A DNA stretch of 6,088 nucleotides, taken from positions 1-6,088 of the forward strand of contig JAUVCP010000147.1 in the NCBI GenBank assembly GCA_030590765.1, in the 5' to 3' direction. Numbering within the stretch: the first letter of the stretch is position 1; each line of letters begins with the position of its first letter. Both the position numbers and the translations under genes were made by a program. The stretch comes from Flavobacteriaceae bacterium (GTDB taxonomy: Bacteria; Bacteroidota; Bacteroidia; Flavobacteriales; Flavobacteriaceae). The notes beneath the pieces were generated by a model, which worked only from the letters and a program-made list of their open reading frames with translations, made no database searches and was not told the origin of the DNA. Positions 1-6,088 of this stretch are shown here, piece by piece.

Positions 1-1145
1 CGTTAGCAGAACATAAAGATGTAAATCATGCTTTTAAAGAATTGCAAATATTGCATCGTTTGTGGAAAGAGGACATTGGGCCTGTTGCAAGAGATCTTAG
101 AGATGATATTTGGGAAAGATTTAGCGATGCAACAAAGAAAATACATCAAAATCGCCATGAATTTCAAGATAAGTTAGACGCTAAGTTAGTAGAGAATATT
201 GATGTAAAATTAGCAATTATTGAAAAAATAAAGTCTATTAAAACTGAGGATATTACGTCGCATAAATTGTGGCAAGAGAAAATTAGATCTCTTGAAAAAT
301 TGCGCGATGAGTTTTTCTCAGCAGGAAGAGTTCCAAAATCGAAAAATGAAGAGATCTGGCAGTTGTTTAAAGATGCAACCAAAAGTTTTAATAAAGCAAA
401 GAATTCATTTTATAAAAGCATTAAAGGTGAACAGATAGAAAACTTAAAGAAAAAGATACTCCTTGTTGAGCAGGCCGATTCTTTAAAAGATAGTGATGAA
501 TGGAATTTAACAACTGAAGTTTATAAGAAAATTCAGGCAGAATGGAAAAAAACAGGACACGTACCAAGGCGTGATTCTGATAAGATATGGAAGAAATTTA
601 AAGATGCTTGTAACCATTATTTTGACAGACTTCATGAAAGACAAGATGGCGCAGACAAAGAAAAGACAGAGACTTTTAACAAGAAAAAAGATTTATTAGC
701 ACAGTTTAAAGATCAGGTGGAGAAGTTAGAATCTCTCACTCTTGAATTGGTAAATGAGTATATTAAAGACTGGAGAACTTTAGGAGCAGTTCCAATGAAA
801 ATGCGACATATTGATTCAAAATTTAATAAAGCACTTGAAACAGCTTATAAAAAATTAAATATAGATAAGGATGAGGCCATATTTTTAAAGTTTAAAAATA
901 CTATGGATAGTTATGTCGAACAAAATGACTTTAGAAAAATTGACAGTGAACAGTTGTTTGTCCGCCGAAAAATAGATGAAATCACAAAAGAGATCAAACA
1001 ATTGGAAAATAATATTAGTTTTATTTCAAATGCAAGTGAAGACAATCCATTGATTCAAAATGTTTATAAGAATATTGCGAAGTATCATAAGGATGTTGAA
1101 ATTTGGAAGAAAAAATTAAAGTATATAAAACAATTAGATTACTAA
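1..1145 (+). CDS. DUF349 repeat protein, 5' end cut off by the window edge
   Basis: The reading frame is open from the first complete codon at position 3 to the TAA at 1143-1145, giving 380 residues with no start in view. The TTG at 42 is an internal leucine, because the residues before it (AFKELQ) already belong to a DUF349 repeat. Four copies of the DUF349 pattern, aromatic-x3/4-G-x-V-P followed by IW-x2-F-x2-A, are visible at about residues 18-54, 98-135, 174-212 and 252-285 of the fragment. Their central glycines (26, 108, 185, 261) are 76-82 residues apart. The fourth copy is the most diverged, lacking the IW pair. The protein is highly charged, rich in Lys and Glu, probably all-helical, with no membrane segment; a helical, likely coiled-coil tail follows residue 310. 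From memory, Bacteroidota homologues are roughly 600 or more residues, so a substantial N-terminal part is probably missing. The molecular function of DUF349 is unknown to me. A strong terminator follows 7 nt after the stop. Confidence 0.9.
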   Translation, partial: LAEHKDVNHAFKELQILHRLWKEDIGPVARDLRDDIWERFSDATKKIHQNRHEFQDKLDAKLVENIDVKLAIIEKIKSIKTEDITSHKLWQEKIRSLEKLRDEFFSAGRVPKSKNEEIWQLFKDATKSFNKAKNSFYKSIKGEQIENLKKKILLVEQADSLKDSDEWNLTTEVYKKIQAEWKKTGHVPRRDSDKIWKKFKDACNHYFDRLHERQDGADKEKTETFNKKKDLLAQFKDQVEKLESLTLELVNEYIKDWRTLGAVPMKMRHIDSKFNKALETAYKKLNIDKDEAIFLKFKNTMDSYVEQNDFRKIDSEQLFVRRKIDEITKEIKQLENNISFISNASEDNPLIQNVYKNIAKYHKDVEIWKKKLKYIKQLDY

Positions 1146-1152
1146 CATAAAG

Positions 1153-1178
1153 ATCCTGCTAAGAGCAGGATTTTTTTT
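1153..1178 (+). terminator. Rho-independent terminator after the DUF349 gene
   Basis: A perfect 8-bp stem, ATCCTGCT (1153-1160) with AGCAGGAT (1164-1171), closes a 3-nt AAG loop and runs directly into a T tract (1171-1178). Flanking A and T residues could lengthen the stem slightly. It begins 7 nt after the stop of the DUF349 gene and lies before the ettA promoter region, so it separates the two transcription units. Confidence 0.92.
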
Positions 1179-1187
1179 AGTTAAATT

Positions 1188-1225
1188 TCACAAATAATGA
1201 CAAGTAATTCTTTTTATATTTGTGA
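1188..1225. repeat. 9-bp inverted repeat overlapping the ettA promoter
   Basis: TCACAAATA (1188-1196) and TATTTGTGA (1217-1225) are perfect reverse complements separated by 20 nt. The right arm covers most of the putative -7 element. The symmetry could mark an operator for a dimeric regulator; because the left arm lies upstream of the predicted transcription start, an RNA hairpin role is less likely. In such AT-rich sequence, chance is a real alternative. Confidence 0.4.
1215..1222 (+). promoter_or_regulatory. Probable Bacteroidota-type -7 promoter element of ettA
   Basis: TATATTTG matches the Bacteroidota -7 consensus TAnnTTTG exactly and sits 22 nt before the ettA ATG, downstream of the terminator of the previous gene. 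Transcription would start near 1228-1231, leaving a leader of about 15 nt. No clear -33 TTTG/TTG is found at the usual spacing, so the promoter may be weak, activator-dependent, or wrongly assigned. The leader (AAAATAAATAGATT) has no Shine-Dalgarno sequence, which is normal for this phylum. Confidence 0.55.
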
Positions 1226-1244
1226 TCATTAAAATAAATAGATT

Positions 1245-2936
1245 ATGTCAGACGATAAAAAAGTAATTTTCTCCATGAGTGGAGTGAATAAAATTTACAA
1301 GAGTAGTAATAAACAGGTTTTAAAAAATATTTACTTAAGTTTTTTTTACGGAGCTAAAATTGGAATTTTAGGTTTGAATGGTTCTGGAAAATCAACATTG
1401 TTAAAAATAATTGCTGGAATTGATAAGGAATATCAGGGTGATGTAGTATTCTCACCAAATTATACCGTTGGATATTTGTCACAGGAACCAGAACTGGATG
1501 ATTCTAAAACAGTAATAGATATTGTAAAAGAAGGAGTTGCAGAAACAGTTGCAATTCTAGATGAATACAATAAGATCAATGATATGTTTGGGTTAGAGGA
1601 AGTATATTCAGATGCTGACAAAATGGATAAATTAATGGCTCAGCAATCAAATTTGCAAGATAAAATAGATGCTTTAAATGCTTGGGAATTAGATACACAA
1701 TTAGAAATAGCCATGGATGCTCTACGAACTCCGGTAGGAGATACACCTATAAAGAACTTATCAGGAGGTGAGAGACGTAGGGTAGCACTTTGCCGACTTT
1801 TATTACAGCAACCAGATGTTTTATTACTAGATGAACCTACTAATCACTTAGATGCAGAATCTGTACATTGGCTGGAACATCATTTAGCACAATACAAAGG
1901 TACCGTGATTGCAGTAACTCATGATAGATATTTTTTAGATAATGTTGCAGGATGGATTTTAGAACTGGACAGAGGTGAAGGAATTCCATGGAAAGGAAAT
2001 TATTCATCATGGCTAGAGCAAAAAACGGATAGAATGGCAAAAGAAGAAAAAACTGCTTCCAAACGTCAAAAAACTTTACAACGTGAGCTTGAATGGGTGA
2101 AAATGGCACCAAAAGGAAGGCATGCAAAATCAAAGGCTCGATTGTCAAGCTATGATAAATTAATGAATCAGGATCAAAAATTAAAAGAGGAAAAGCTAGA
2201 GATATATATACCAAACGGACCAAGATTAGGTAATAATGTTATAGATGCCATTGGTGTGTCAAAGGCATTTGGAGATAAATTGCTTTATGAAGATTTGAAC
2301 TTTAAATTACCTCCAAATGGTATTGTTGGAATTATTGGTCCGAATGGAGCTGGTAAAACAACTATCTTTAAAATGATTATGGGAGAGGAAAAGGCCGATA
2401 AGGGGGAGTTTATTGTGGGGGAAACAGCAAAGATCGCTTATGTAGATCAAAGTCATTCCAATATTGATTCTAATAAATCGATCTGGCAAAATTTTTCCGA
2501 TGAACAGGAATTAATTATGATGGGTGGTAAACAGGTTAATTCAAGAGCTTATCTAGGGAGATTTAATTTTGGAGGAGCAGAGCAAAATAAATTGGTTTCA
2601 GCCTTATCCGGAGGTGAAAGAAATCGTTTGCATCTTGCCATGACTTTAAAAGAAGAAGGAAATGTTCTATTGTTAGATGAGCCTACTAATGATCTGGATG
2701 TAAACACACTAAGAGCCCTAGAAGAAGGACTTGATAATTTTGCTGGTTGTGCCGTTATTATTTCACACGACAGGTGGTTTTTAGACAGAATTTGTACGCA
2801 TATATTAGCCTTTGAAAGTGATTCACAGGTGTATTATTTTGAAGGTAGTTTTTCAGAATACGAAGAAAATAAAAAGAAACGTTTGGGTGGAGATTTAATT
2901 CCGAAAAGGATAAAATATAAAAAATTAATCCGATAA
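1245..2936 (+). CDS. ettA: Energy-dependent translational throttle protein EttA (ABC-F ATPase)
   Basis: A soluble 563-residue ABC-F protein with two ATPase domains and no membrane segments. In E. coli, EttA binds the ribosomal E site and gates entry into elongation according to the ATP/ADP ratio. Domain 1 has Walker [10 protein letters not shown] (43-51), an arm insertion at about 90-145, signature LSGGE (172-176), Walker B with catalytic Glu197, and switch His226. The P-site tRNA interaction linker lies at about 260-325, with ELEWVK and [11 protein letters not shown] conserved. Domain 2 has Walker A GPNGAGKT (365-372), LSGGE (454-458), catalytic Glu479 and His508. The C-terminus (PKRIKYKK) also matches E. 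coli EttA, which is about 555 residues long, so the gene is full length and looks active. EttA-specific stretches such as NYSSWLEQK and NFGG argue against Uup or a resistance-type ABC-F. The ATG at 1245 gives the expected N-terminus. The gene starts a transcription unit and is followed 8 nt later by nudK. Confidence 0.97.
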   Translation: MSDDKKVIFSMSGVNKIYKSSNKQVLKNIYLSFFYGAKIGILGLNGSGKSTLLKIIAGIDKEYQGDVVFSPNYTVGYLSQEPELDDSKTVIDIVKEGVAETVAILDEYNKINDMFGLEEVYSDADKMDKLMAQQSNLQDKIDALNAWELDTQLEIAMDALRTPVGDTPIKNLSGGERRRVALCRLLLQQPDVLLLDEPTNHLDAESVHWLEHHLAQYKGTVIAVTHDRYFLDNVAGWILELDRGEGIPWKGNYSSWLEQKTDRMAKEEKTASKRQKTLQRELEWVKMAPKGRHAKSKARLSSYDKLMNQDQKLKEEKLEIYIPNGPRLGNNVIDAIGVSKAFGDKLLYEDLNFKLPPNGIVGIIGPNGAGKTTIFKMIMGEEKADKGEFIVGETAKIAYVDQSHSNIDSNKSIWQNFSDEQELIMMGGKQVNSRAYLGRFNFGGAEQNKLVSALSGGERNRLHLAMTLKEEGNVLLLDEPTNDLDVNTLRALEEGLDNFAGCAVIISHDRWFLDRICTHILAFESDSQVYYFEGSFSEYEENKKKRLGGDLIPKRIKYKKLIR

Positions 2937-2944
2937 GTTTACTG

Positions 2945-3529
2945 ATGAATTCAAAAGTAAAAAATATGCAAACAAAAGTATTATCAGATAACTGGTATAC
3001 TTTAAATAAGATTGATTTTGATTATCAGCTAAAAAATGGAGAATGGGTAAGGCAATCCAGAGAGAGTTATGATCGAGGTAATGGCGCATGTATTTTACTT
3101 TATAATGCCCCTAAAAAAACTGTTATTCTAATCAAGCAGTTTAGAATGCCATCTTATGTAAATGGTAATGAATCCGGGATGATGATTGAAGTTTGTGCTG
3201 GGCTGTTAGATGGTGATGATCCGGAAACCTGTATCATAAAAGAAACAGAGGAAGAAACCGGTTTCAAGATAAATAATGTAAAAAAAGTTTTTGAATCCTA
3301 TATGTCGCCGGGTGCAGTTACTGAGGTTATTCATTTTTTTATTGCAGAATATGATGATAGGATGAAGGTGAGTGAAGGAGGTGGTTTAGATATTGAACAT
3401 GAAGATATTGAGGTGTTGGAATTTGATTTTGATGCAGCACTTGAGATGATAAAAAATGGAGAGATAAAAGATGCTAAAACCATTATGCTTTTACAATATG
3501 CACAAATGCAAGGTTTACTTGATCAATAG
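2945..3529 (+). CDS. nudK: GDP-mannose pyrophosphatase NudK (Nudix hydrolase)
   Basis: A 194-residue cytosolic Nudix hydrolase that aligns almost end to end, from memory, with E. coli NudK (191 residues). NudK hydrolyses GDP-mannose to GMP and mannose 1-phosphate. Shared blocks include SDNWYTL (14-20), YDRGNGA (42-48), IKQFR (63-67), VNGNESG (72-78), a Nudix box at 85-107, [10 protein letters not shown] (118-127) with FFIAEY (131-136), and DIEVLE near 154-159. The box ends KETEEETGF, supplying the metal-binding glutamates, but has Ala, Asp and Lys where the textbook consensus has Gly, Glu and Arg, as in E. coli NudK. The ATG at 2945 puts the conserved SDN motif at the same distance from the N-terminus as in E. 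coli, so it is preferred over the in-frame ATG at 2966. The 8-nt gap from ettA implies co-transcription; no separate promoter is visible. Activity on ADP-ribose or other sugar nucleotides cannot be excluded. Confidence 0.93.
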   Translation: MNSKVKNMQTKVLSDNWYTLNKIDFDYQLKNGEWVRQSRESYDRGNGACILLYNAPKKTVILIKQFRMPSYVNGNESGMMIEVCAGLLDGDDPETCIIKETEEETGFKINNVKKVFESYMSPGAVTEVIHFFIAEYDDRMKVSEGGGLDIEHEDIEVLEFDFDAALEMIKNGEIKDAKTIMLLQYAQMQGLLDQ

Positions 3530-3555
3530 GTTTGTCGAATTGTTATAAAAAATCC

Positions 3556-3588
3556 AGTAAATATTTTCAGAAAAACTGTTTACTTTTT
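3556..3588 (+). terminator. Possible weak terminator after nudK
   Basis: AGTAAA (3556-3561) pairs with TTTACT (3579-3584), and CAG (3568-3570) pairs with CTG (3576-3578) around an AAAAA loop. The 5' arm carries a 6-nt bulge. A short TTTT run follows. The stem is AT-rich and bulged, so it would be inefficient. It could end the ettA-nudK transcript or be incidental. Confidence 0.3.
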
Positions 3589-3589
3589 G
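3581..3589 (+). promoter_or_regulatory. Weak candidate -7 element upstream of the DUF2851 gene
   Basis: TACTTTTTG resembles the Bacteroidota -7 consensus TAnnTTTG with one extra base between TA and TTTG. It lies 25 nt before the proposed GTG start, a suitable distance for a short leader. No matching -33 element is seen, and it overlaps the candidate hairpin, so read-through from nudK is an equal possibility. Confidence 0.25.
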
Positions 3590-3614
3590 CAATTTAAATC
3601 ACAAAGAATAAAAC

Positions 3615-4898
3615 GTGATTTTGGTACAAGAAGATTTTCTGCATTATTTATGGAAGTTTCAGTTTTTTACCCAAAAGAAATTGTTTACAACAGGTAGTGA
3701 ACCCATCCAAATATTTATTGCAGGAGAGCATAATATAAATTCAGGTCCTGATTTTTTTAATGCAAAAGTTTTAATTGCTCATCAATTATGGGCAGGAAAT
3801 GTAGAAATTCATGTAAAAGCTTCAGATTGGTATGTACATCAACACGAAAAGGATTCCAGTTATGATAATGTTATACTACATGTAGTTTGGCAACACGATG
3901 TTGATATTTACAGAGAAAACAATTCAGTTATTCCAACTCTGGAATTACAAAGATTTACTCCTCAAAGTTTATTGTTCAATTATCATCAATTGTTTTCAAA
4001 AAAATCAAACTATATTCATTGTGAGAATGATTTTTCAAAAGTAGACGAGTTTACTTTAAATAATTGGTTAGAAAAACTTTACATCGAAAAGTTAGTGCAT
4101 AAATCATCTCTTATTGCAGAATTGTTGGTGCAAACAAAAAATGATTGGGAGGCTGTTTTTTTCAAACTTTTAGCAAAGAATTTTGGTTTAAAAGTAAATG
4201 GTGAGGCATTTTTAAATCTGTCAAATTCATTTAAATTTTCTATTCTTCGGAAGGAACAAAAAGATCTACAATACCTGGAAGCATTGTTATTTGGGCAAGC
4301 CGGATTATTACAGGCAGATCATCAAAGTAATTACTTTCAGGATTTAAAAAAAGAGTATCAATATTTATCTAGAAAATACAATTTAGACCCATTATATAAT
4401 AATCAGTTTCAGTTTTTTAGGTTAAGACCTAATAATTTTCCAACCATAAGAATTGCACAGTTAGCTAATTTGTACTTTATACATAAAACCTTGTTTTCAA
4501 AAGTTTTAAATGTGAAGAACTTAAAAGATTATTATGCAATTTTTTCTAATGGAACTTCAGATTTCTGGAAAACGCACTATAATTTCAATGCCATTTCAAA
4601 AAGATCAGTAAAATCGCTTACAAAATCTTTTATTGACCTTTTATTGATCAATACTATTGTACCTTTATTATTTGTGTATGGTAAGAGATCAGCTAAATGG
4701 AATGAAGAGGAATTGTTTGCTTTGTTAAAGCAAATAAAACCAGAAAAAAATAATATTATTCGTGAGTTAAATAAATTGAATATCATTGCTAAAAATGCAT
4801 TTGAAACACAGGCATTATTACATCTTAAAAGTGAATATTGTGACAAACACCTATGTATGCAATGTGCAGTTGGAAATGTTTTATTGAGAAAAATTTAA
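3615..4898 (+). CDS. DUF2851 family protein, function unknown
   Basis: A 427-residue soluble protein recognised as DUF2851 from the block GEHNINSGPDFFNAK (37-51), the block WAGNVEIHVKASDW (59-72), then YDNVILHVV (83-91), NFGLKVN (189-195), LLFGQAG (224-230) and RLRPNNFPTIRIAQ (269-282). The C-terminus holds C409-x4-C414-x2-C417 followed by AVGN, and an isolated Cys136 lies in HCEN. The length fits the family as I remember it, so it appears intact. No in-frame ATG exists before codon 415 and an in-frame TAA lies at 3609-3611, so translation must begin at GTG 3615 or TTG 3621. GTG is chosen as the longer frame; either leaves the conserved EDFLHYLWK near the N-terminus. No Shine-Dalgarno sequence is present. 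The biochemical role is not established. The arrangement D46...E64-x-H66-x-K68 loosely resembles a PD-(D/E)XK nuclease core, which is my inference only. Confidence 0.88.
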   Translation: MILVQEDFLHYLWKFQFFTQKKLFTTGSEPIQIFIAGEHNINSGPDFFNAKVLIAHQLWAGNVEIHVKASDWYVHQHEKDSSYDNVILHVVWQHDVDIYRENNSVIPTLELQRFTPQSLLFNYHQLFSKKSNYIHCENDFSKVDEFTLNNWLEKLYIEKLVHKSSLIAELLVQTKNDWEAVFFKLLAKNFGLKVNGEAFLNLSNSFKFSILRKEQKDLQYLEALLFGQAGLLQADHQSNYFQDLKKEYQYLSRKYNLDPLYNNQFQFFRLRPNNFPTIRIAQLANLYFIHKTLFSKVLNVKNLKDYYAIFSNGTSDFWKTHYNFNAISKRSVKSLTKSFIDLLLINTIVPLLFVYGKRSAKWNEEELFALLKQIKPEKNNIIRELNKLNIIAKNAFETQALLHLKSEYCDKHLCMQCAVGNVLLRKI

Positions 4899-4910
4899 AG
4901 GTTTTAAAAT

Positions 4911-4932
4911 TGAAAATGTATTAGAATTTTCA
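4911..4932. terminator. Possible bidirectional terminator in the convergent gap
   Basis: TGAAAAT (4911-4917) and ATTTTCA (4926-4932) form a perfect 7-bp stem with an 8-nt loop between the convergent stops of the DUF2851 gene and ppa. On the minus strand it is followed by ATTTTAAAAC, a poor T tract; on the plus strand there is no T tract. The position suits a terminator, but the stem is AT-rich and weak. Confidence 0.35.
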
Positions 4933-4946
4933 GAATAATAAAGCGA

Positions 4947-5504
4947 TTATAATTTTAAATTATCAATAATTAAGTTTTTGTAATCAACAATACTTTGTTG
5001 AACAATTTCTCTTGCTACTTCGGCACTTTGGAATTCTCTAACTTCTACAGTCTTTTTTTCCAATTTTTTATAGTCTTCAAAAAAGCTTCTAAGTTCATTA
5101 ATAAAATGTTTTGGCAATTCTGAGATATCATTATAATGATTTACACTCATATCATTTTCAGCAACAGCAATGATCTTATCATCATGTTCACCACCATCTA
5201 ACATTCTCATTGCACCGATAACTTTTGCCGAGACAATACACATTGGTACAATTGCAATTTGAGATAGAATTAAAATATCAAGTGGATCATTGTCGTCACA
5301 ATATGTTTTAGGAATAAATCCGTAATTGGCAGGGTAGTTCATAGATGCATACAAAACACGATCTAATTTTAATAATCCGCTATCTTTGTCTAATTCATAT
5401 TTAGCTCTGGTATTTGGTGGAATTTCAATGATGCCATTTACAATATGTGGGACATTGGATCCTATATTAACAGTGTGCCAGGGGTTACTTGATTTTATTT
5501 CCAT
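4947..5504 (-). CDS. ppa: Inorganic pyrophosphatase, family I (soluble)
   Basis: A 185-residue cytosolic enzyme that hydrolyses pyrophosphate to two phosphates with Mg2+, pulling nucleotide, protein and sugar-nucleotide synthesis forward. The signature D-N-D-P-L-D-I (71-77) is present. By alignment from memory with E. coli Ppa (176 residues), all main active-site residues are kept: Glu27, Lys35, Glu37, Arg49, Tyr57, Tyr61, Asp71, Asp73, Asp76, Asp103, Asp108, Lys110, Tyr145 and Lys146. It is therefore predicted to be active and full length. The start ([12 protein letters not shown]) is the only nearby ATG and gives a short N-terminal extension before the conserved core, as in some Bacteroidota homologues. 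It lies 53 nt downstream of the EamA gene on the same strand and could be read from that transcript or from its own promoter. It converges on the DUF2851 gene. Confidence 0.96.
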   Translation of the reverse strand: MEIKSSNPWHTVNIGSNVPHIVNGIIEIPPNTRAKYELDKDSGLLKLDRVLYASMNYPANYGFIPKTYCDDNDPLDILILSQIAIVPMCIVSAKVIGAMRMLDGGEHDDKIIAVAENDMSVNHYNDISELPKHFINELRSFFEDYKKLEKKTVEVREFQSAEVAREIVQQSIVDYKNLIIDNLKL

Positions 5505-5525
5505 TAAAGTATTATTTATAAGTCG

Positions 5526-5533
5526 CGAAGTTA
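5526..5533 (-). promoter_or_regulatory. Weak candidate -7 element of ppa
   Basis: On the minus strand TAACTTCG matches TAnnTTTG with one mismatch, 21 nt before the ppa ATG. No -33 TTTG is found at normal spacing. The leader has no Shine-Dalgarno sequence. This is offered only because ppa is usually expressed strongly and may not depend on the EamA gene upstream. Confidence 0.25.
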
Positions 5534-5557
5534 AATAAATTCTATTGTTTTTTATTA

Positions 5558-6088
5558 TTAATTTTTCTTCTTTTTTAATTGAATTTTCCCAAATATTATT
5601 AATAGAACTCCAGTTATGGAAAGTATTCCACCAAATATTTCATAAGTTTTTGGAAACTGACCAAAATACAAATATGCTCCTAACAAAACAAAAAGTGATT
5701 TGCTACTCGATATAATAGATTTTTTGGAGAGATCAATATATTGTAATGCTAAAAGTCCGGTAACGGCTGTTAGGAATGGTCCTAAGATCGAGCCAATGAA
5801 CAAATTTTTAAAAGCACTGGAAGAAATACTAAAACTTTGATGCGTATAGTACATAATGATCAAAGAGAAAATAAAAAGGAATATTGTACGATTAAGTGCA
5901 ATAAGAACAGGGGAAAGTTCGGTTATGTATTTTTTTGATATTACGGAGACTGTTGAAAATAAAAAAGAGGAATAGATTATATATTGTGACCCGTCAATAA
6001 ACATGTTTTTTATATTAGTACCACCCTTATAGCCAATGATAAACGCCCCTGAAATAGCAATTAATACACCAATGATCTCTAATTTATT
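5558..6088 (-). CDS. EamA/DMT-superfamily transporter, N-terminal part beyond the window
   Basis: The minus-strand frame stays open to the right edge, giving 176 residues up to the stop; the ATG at 6002-6004 is internal, since the 28 residues before it contain the hydrophobic helix [16 protein letters not shown] (5-20). That helix resembles the last helix of the first EamA repeat. The second repeat follows, with hydrophobic segments at about 34-51, 61-81, 94-118, 130-143 and 151-168. Family-like features are [17 protein letters not shown] (51-67), the stretch [17 protein letters not shown] (102-118), and YFGQFP (141-146), where many homologues have a Glu in place of the Gln. The C-terminus is a basic KKKKN tail, presumably cytoplasmic. 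Complete EamA proteins are about 280-300 residues, so about 100-120 are missing. Members export or import diverse metabolites; the substrate cannot be predicted. Three consecutive TAA codons end the frame. ppa follows on the same strand. Confidence 0.88.
   Translation of the reverse strand, partial: NKLEIIGVLIAISGAFIIGYKGGTNIKNMFIDGSQYIIYSSFLFSTVSVISKKYITELSPVLIALNRTIFLFIFSLIIMYYTHQSFSISSSAFKNLFIGSILGPFLTAVTGLLALQYIDLSKKSIISSSKSLFVLLGAYLYFGQFPKTYEIFGGILSITGVLLIIFGKIQLKKKKN

Noticed and set aside
42..44. TTG as the start of the DUF349 gene
   Set aside because: The same frame is open upstream to the window edge and the preceding residues complete a DUF349 repeat, so this TTG is an internal leucine.
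164..382. Minus-strand open frame of 72 codons
   Set aside because: It lies wholly inside the DUF349 gene, resembles no family I know, and has no promoter-like sequence; it is an antisense shadow.
1340..1347. Run of eight T in ettA as a possible frameshift or sequencing error site
   Set aside because: The frame continues unbroken and the residues encoded ([10 protein letters not shown]) match EttA on both sides, so the run is read correctly.
1840..2223. Minus-strand open frame of 127 codons
   Set aside because: It lies inside ettA opposite strongly conserved motifs (Walker B and the tRNA-interaction linker) and shows no recognisable domain.
2307..2489. Minus-strand open frame of 60 codons
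   Set aside because: Antisense to the second Walker A region of ettA, with no recognisable product.
4577..4846. Minus-strand open frame of 89 codons
   Set aside because: Antisense to the C-terminal part of the DUF2851 gene; its hydrophobic runs mirror Lys/Asn/Glu-rich codons on the coding strand.
5514..5540. ATTTAT...ATAAAT inverted repeat before ppa
   Set aside because: Only 6 bp, entirely A/T, with a 15-nt loop; expected by chance here and without a T tract, so neither a terminator nor a riboswitch is supported.
1..6088. A new defence, mobile or RNA-based system
   Set aside because: No transposase, integrase, direct-repeat array, tRNA, large intergenic region or unusual gene cluster is present; five of the six genes belong to ordinary families and the sixth (DUF2851) is uncharacterised but common in the phylum.

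Overview
The window is an AT-rich stretch of bacterial core genome, most likely from a member of the Bacteroidota. Several signs agree. A DUF2851 protein, a family I know mainly from that phylum, is present. The gene starts lack Shine-Dalgarno sequences and have A/T-rich leaders instead. A Bacteroidota-type -7 element (TAnnTTTG) lies just before ettA. The N-terminal style of the pyrophosphatase (NPWHTV..G, then [17 protein letters not shown]) reminds me of Chitinophagales-like lineages, but that finer placement is only an impression.

Layout. Positions 1-1145 (+) hold the 3' part of a DUF349 repeat protein that runs off the left edge; a strong intrinsic terminator at 1153-1178 ends it. A short promoter region follows, with a -7 element inside a 9-bp inverted repeat. 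Next come ettA (1245-2936, +), the ABC-F translation factor, and, 8 nt later, nudK (2945-3529, +), a GDP-mannose pyrophosphatase; the two are almost certainly co-transcribed. After an 85-nt gap comes a DUF2851 gene (3615-4898, +) with a forced non-ATG start. It faces two minus-strand genes across a 48-nt convergent gap: ppa, family I inorganic pyrophosphatase (4947-5504, -), and upstream of it the C-terminal half of an EamA/DMT-type transporter (5558-6088, -) that runs off the right edge. No stretch longer than about 100 bases lacks a gene.

Functionally this is housekeeping: energy-sensing translation control (EttA), hydrolysis of a nucleotide sugar (NudK), pyrophosphate removal that drives biosynthesis (Ppa), a small-molecule exporter or permease, and two proteins of unknown function. 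I see no mobile element, CRISPR array, defence island, tRNA or rRNA. The item most worth a second look is the DUF2851 protein. Its N-terminal acidic motifs plus a cysteine arrangement invite the untested idea of a metal-dependent nuclease-like enzyme with an Fe-S or zinc clasp. I found no convincing evidence of a wholly new system.
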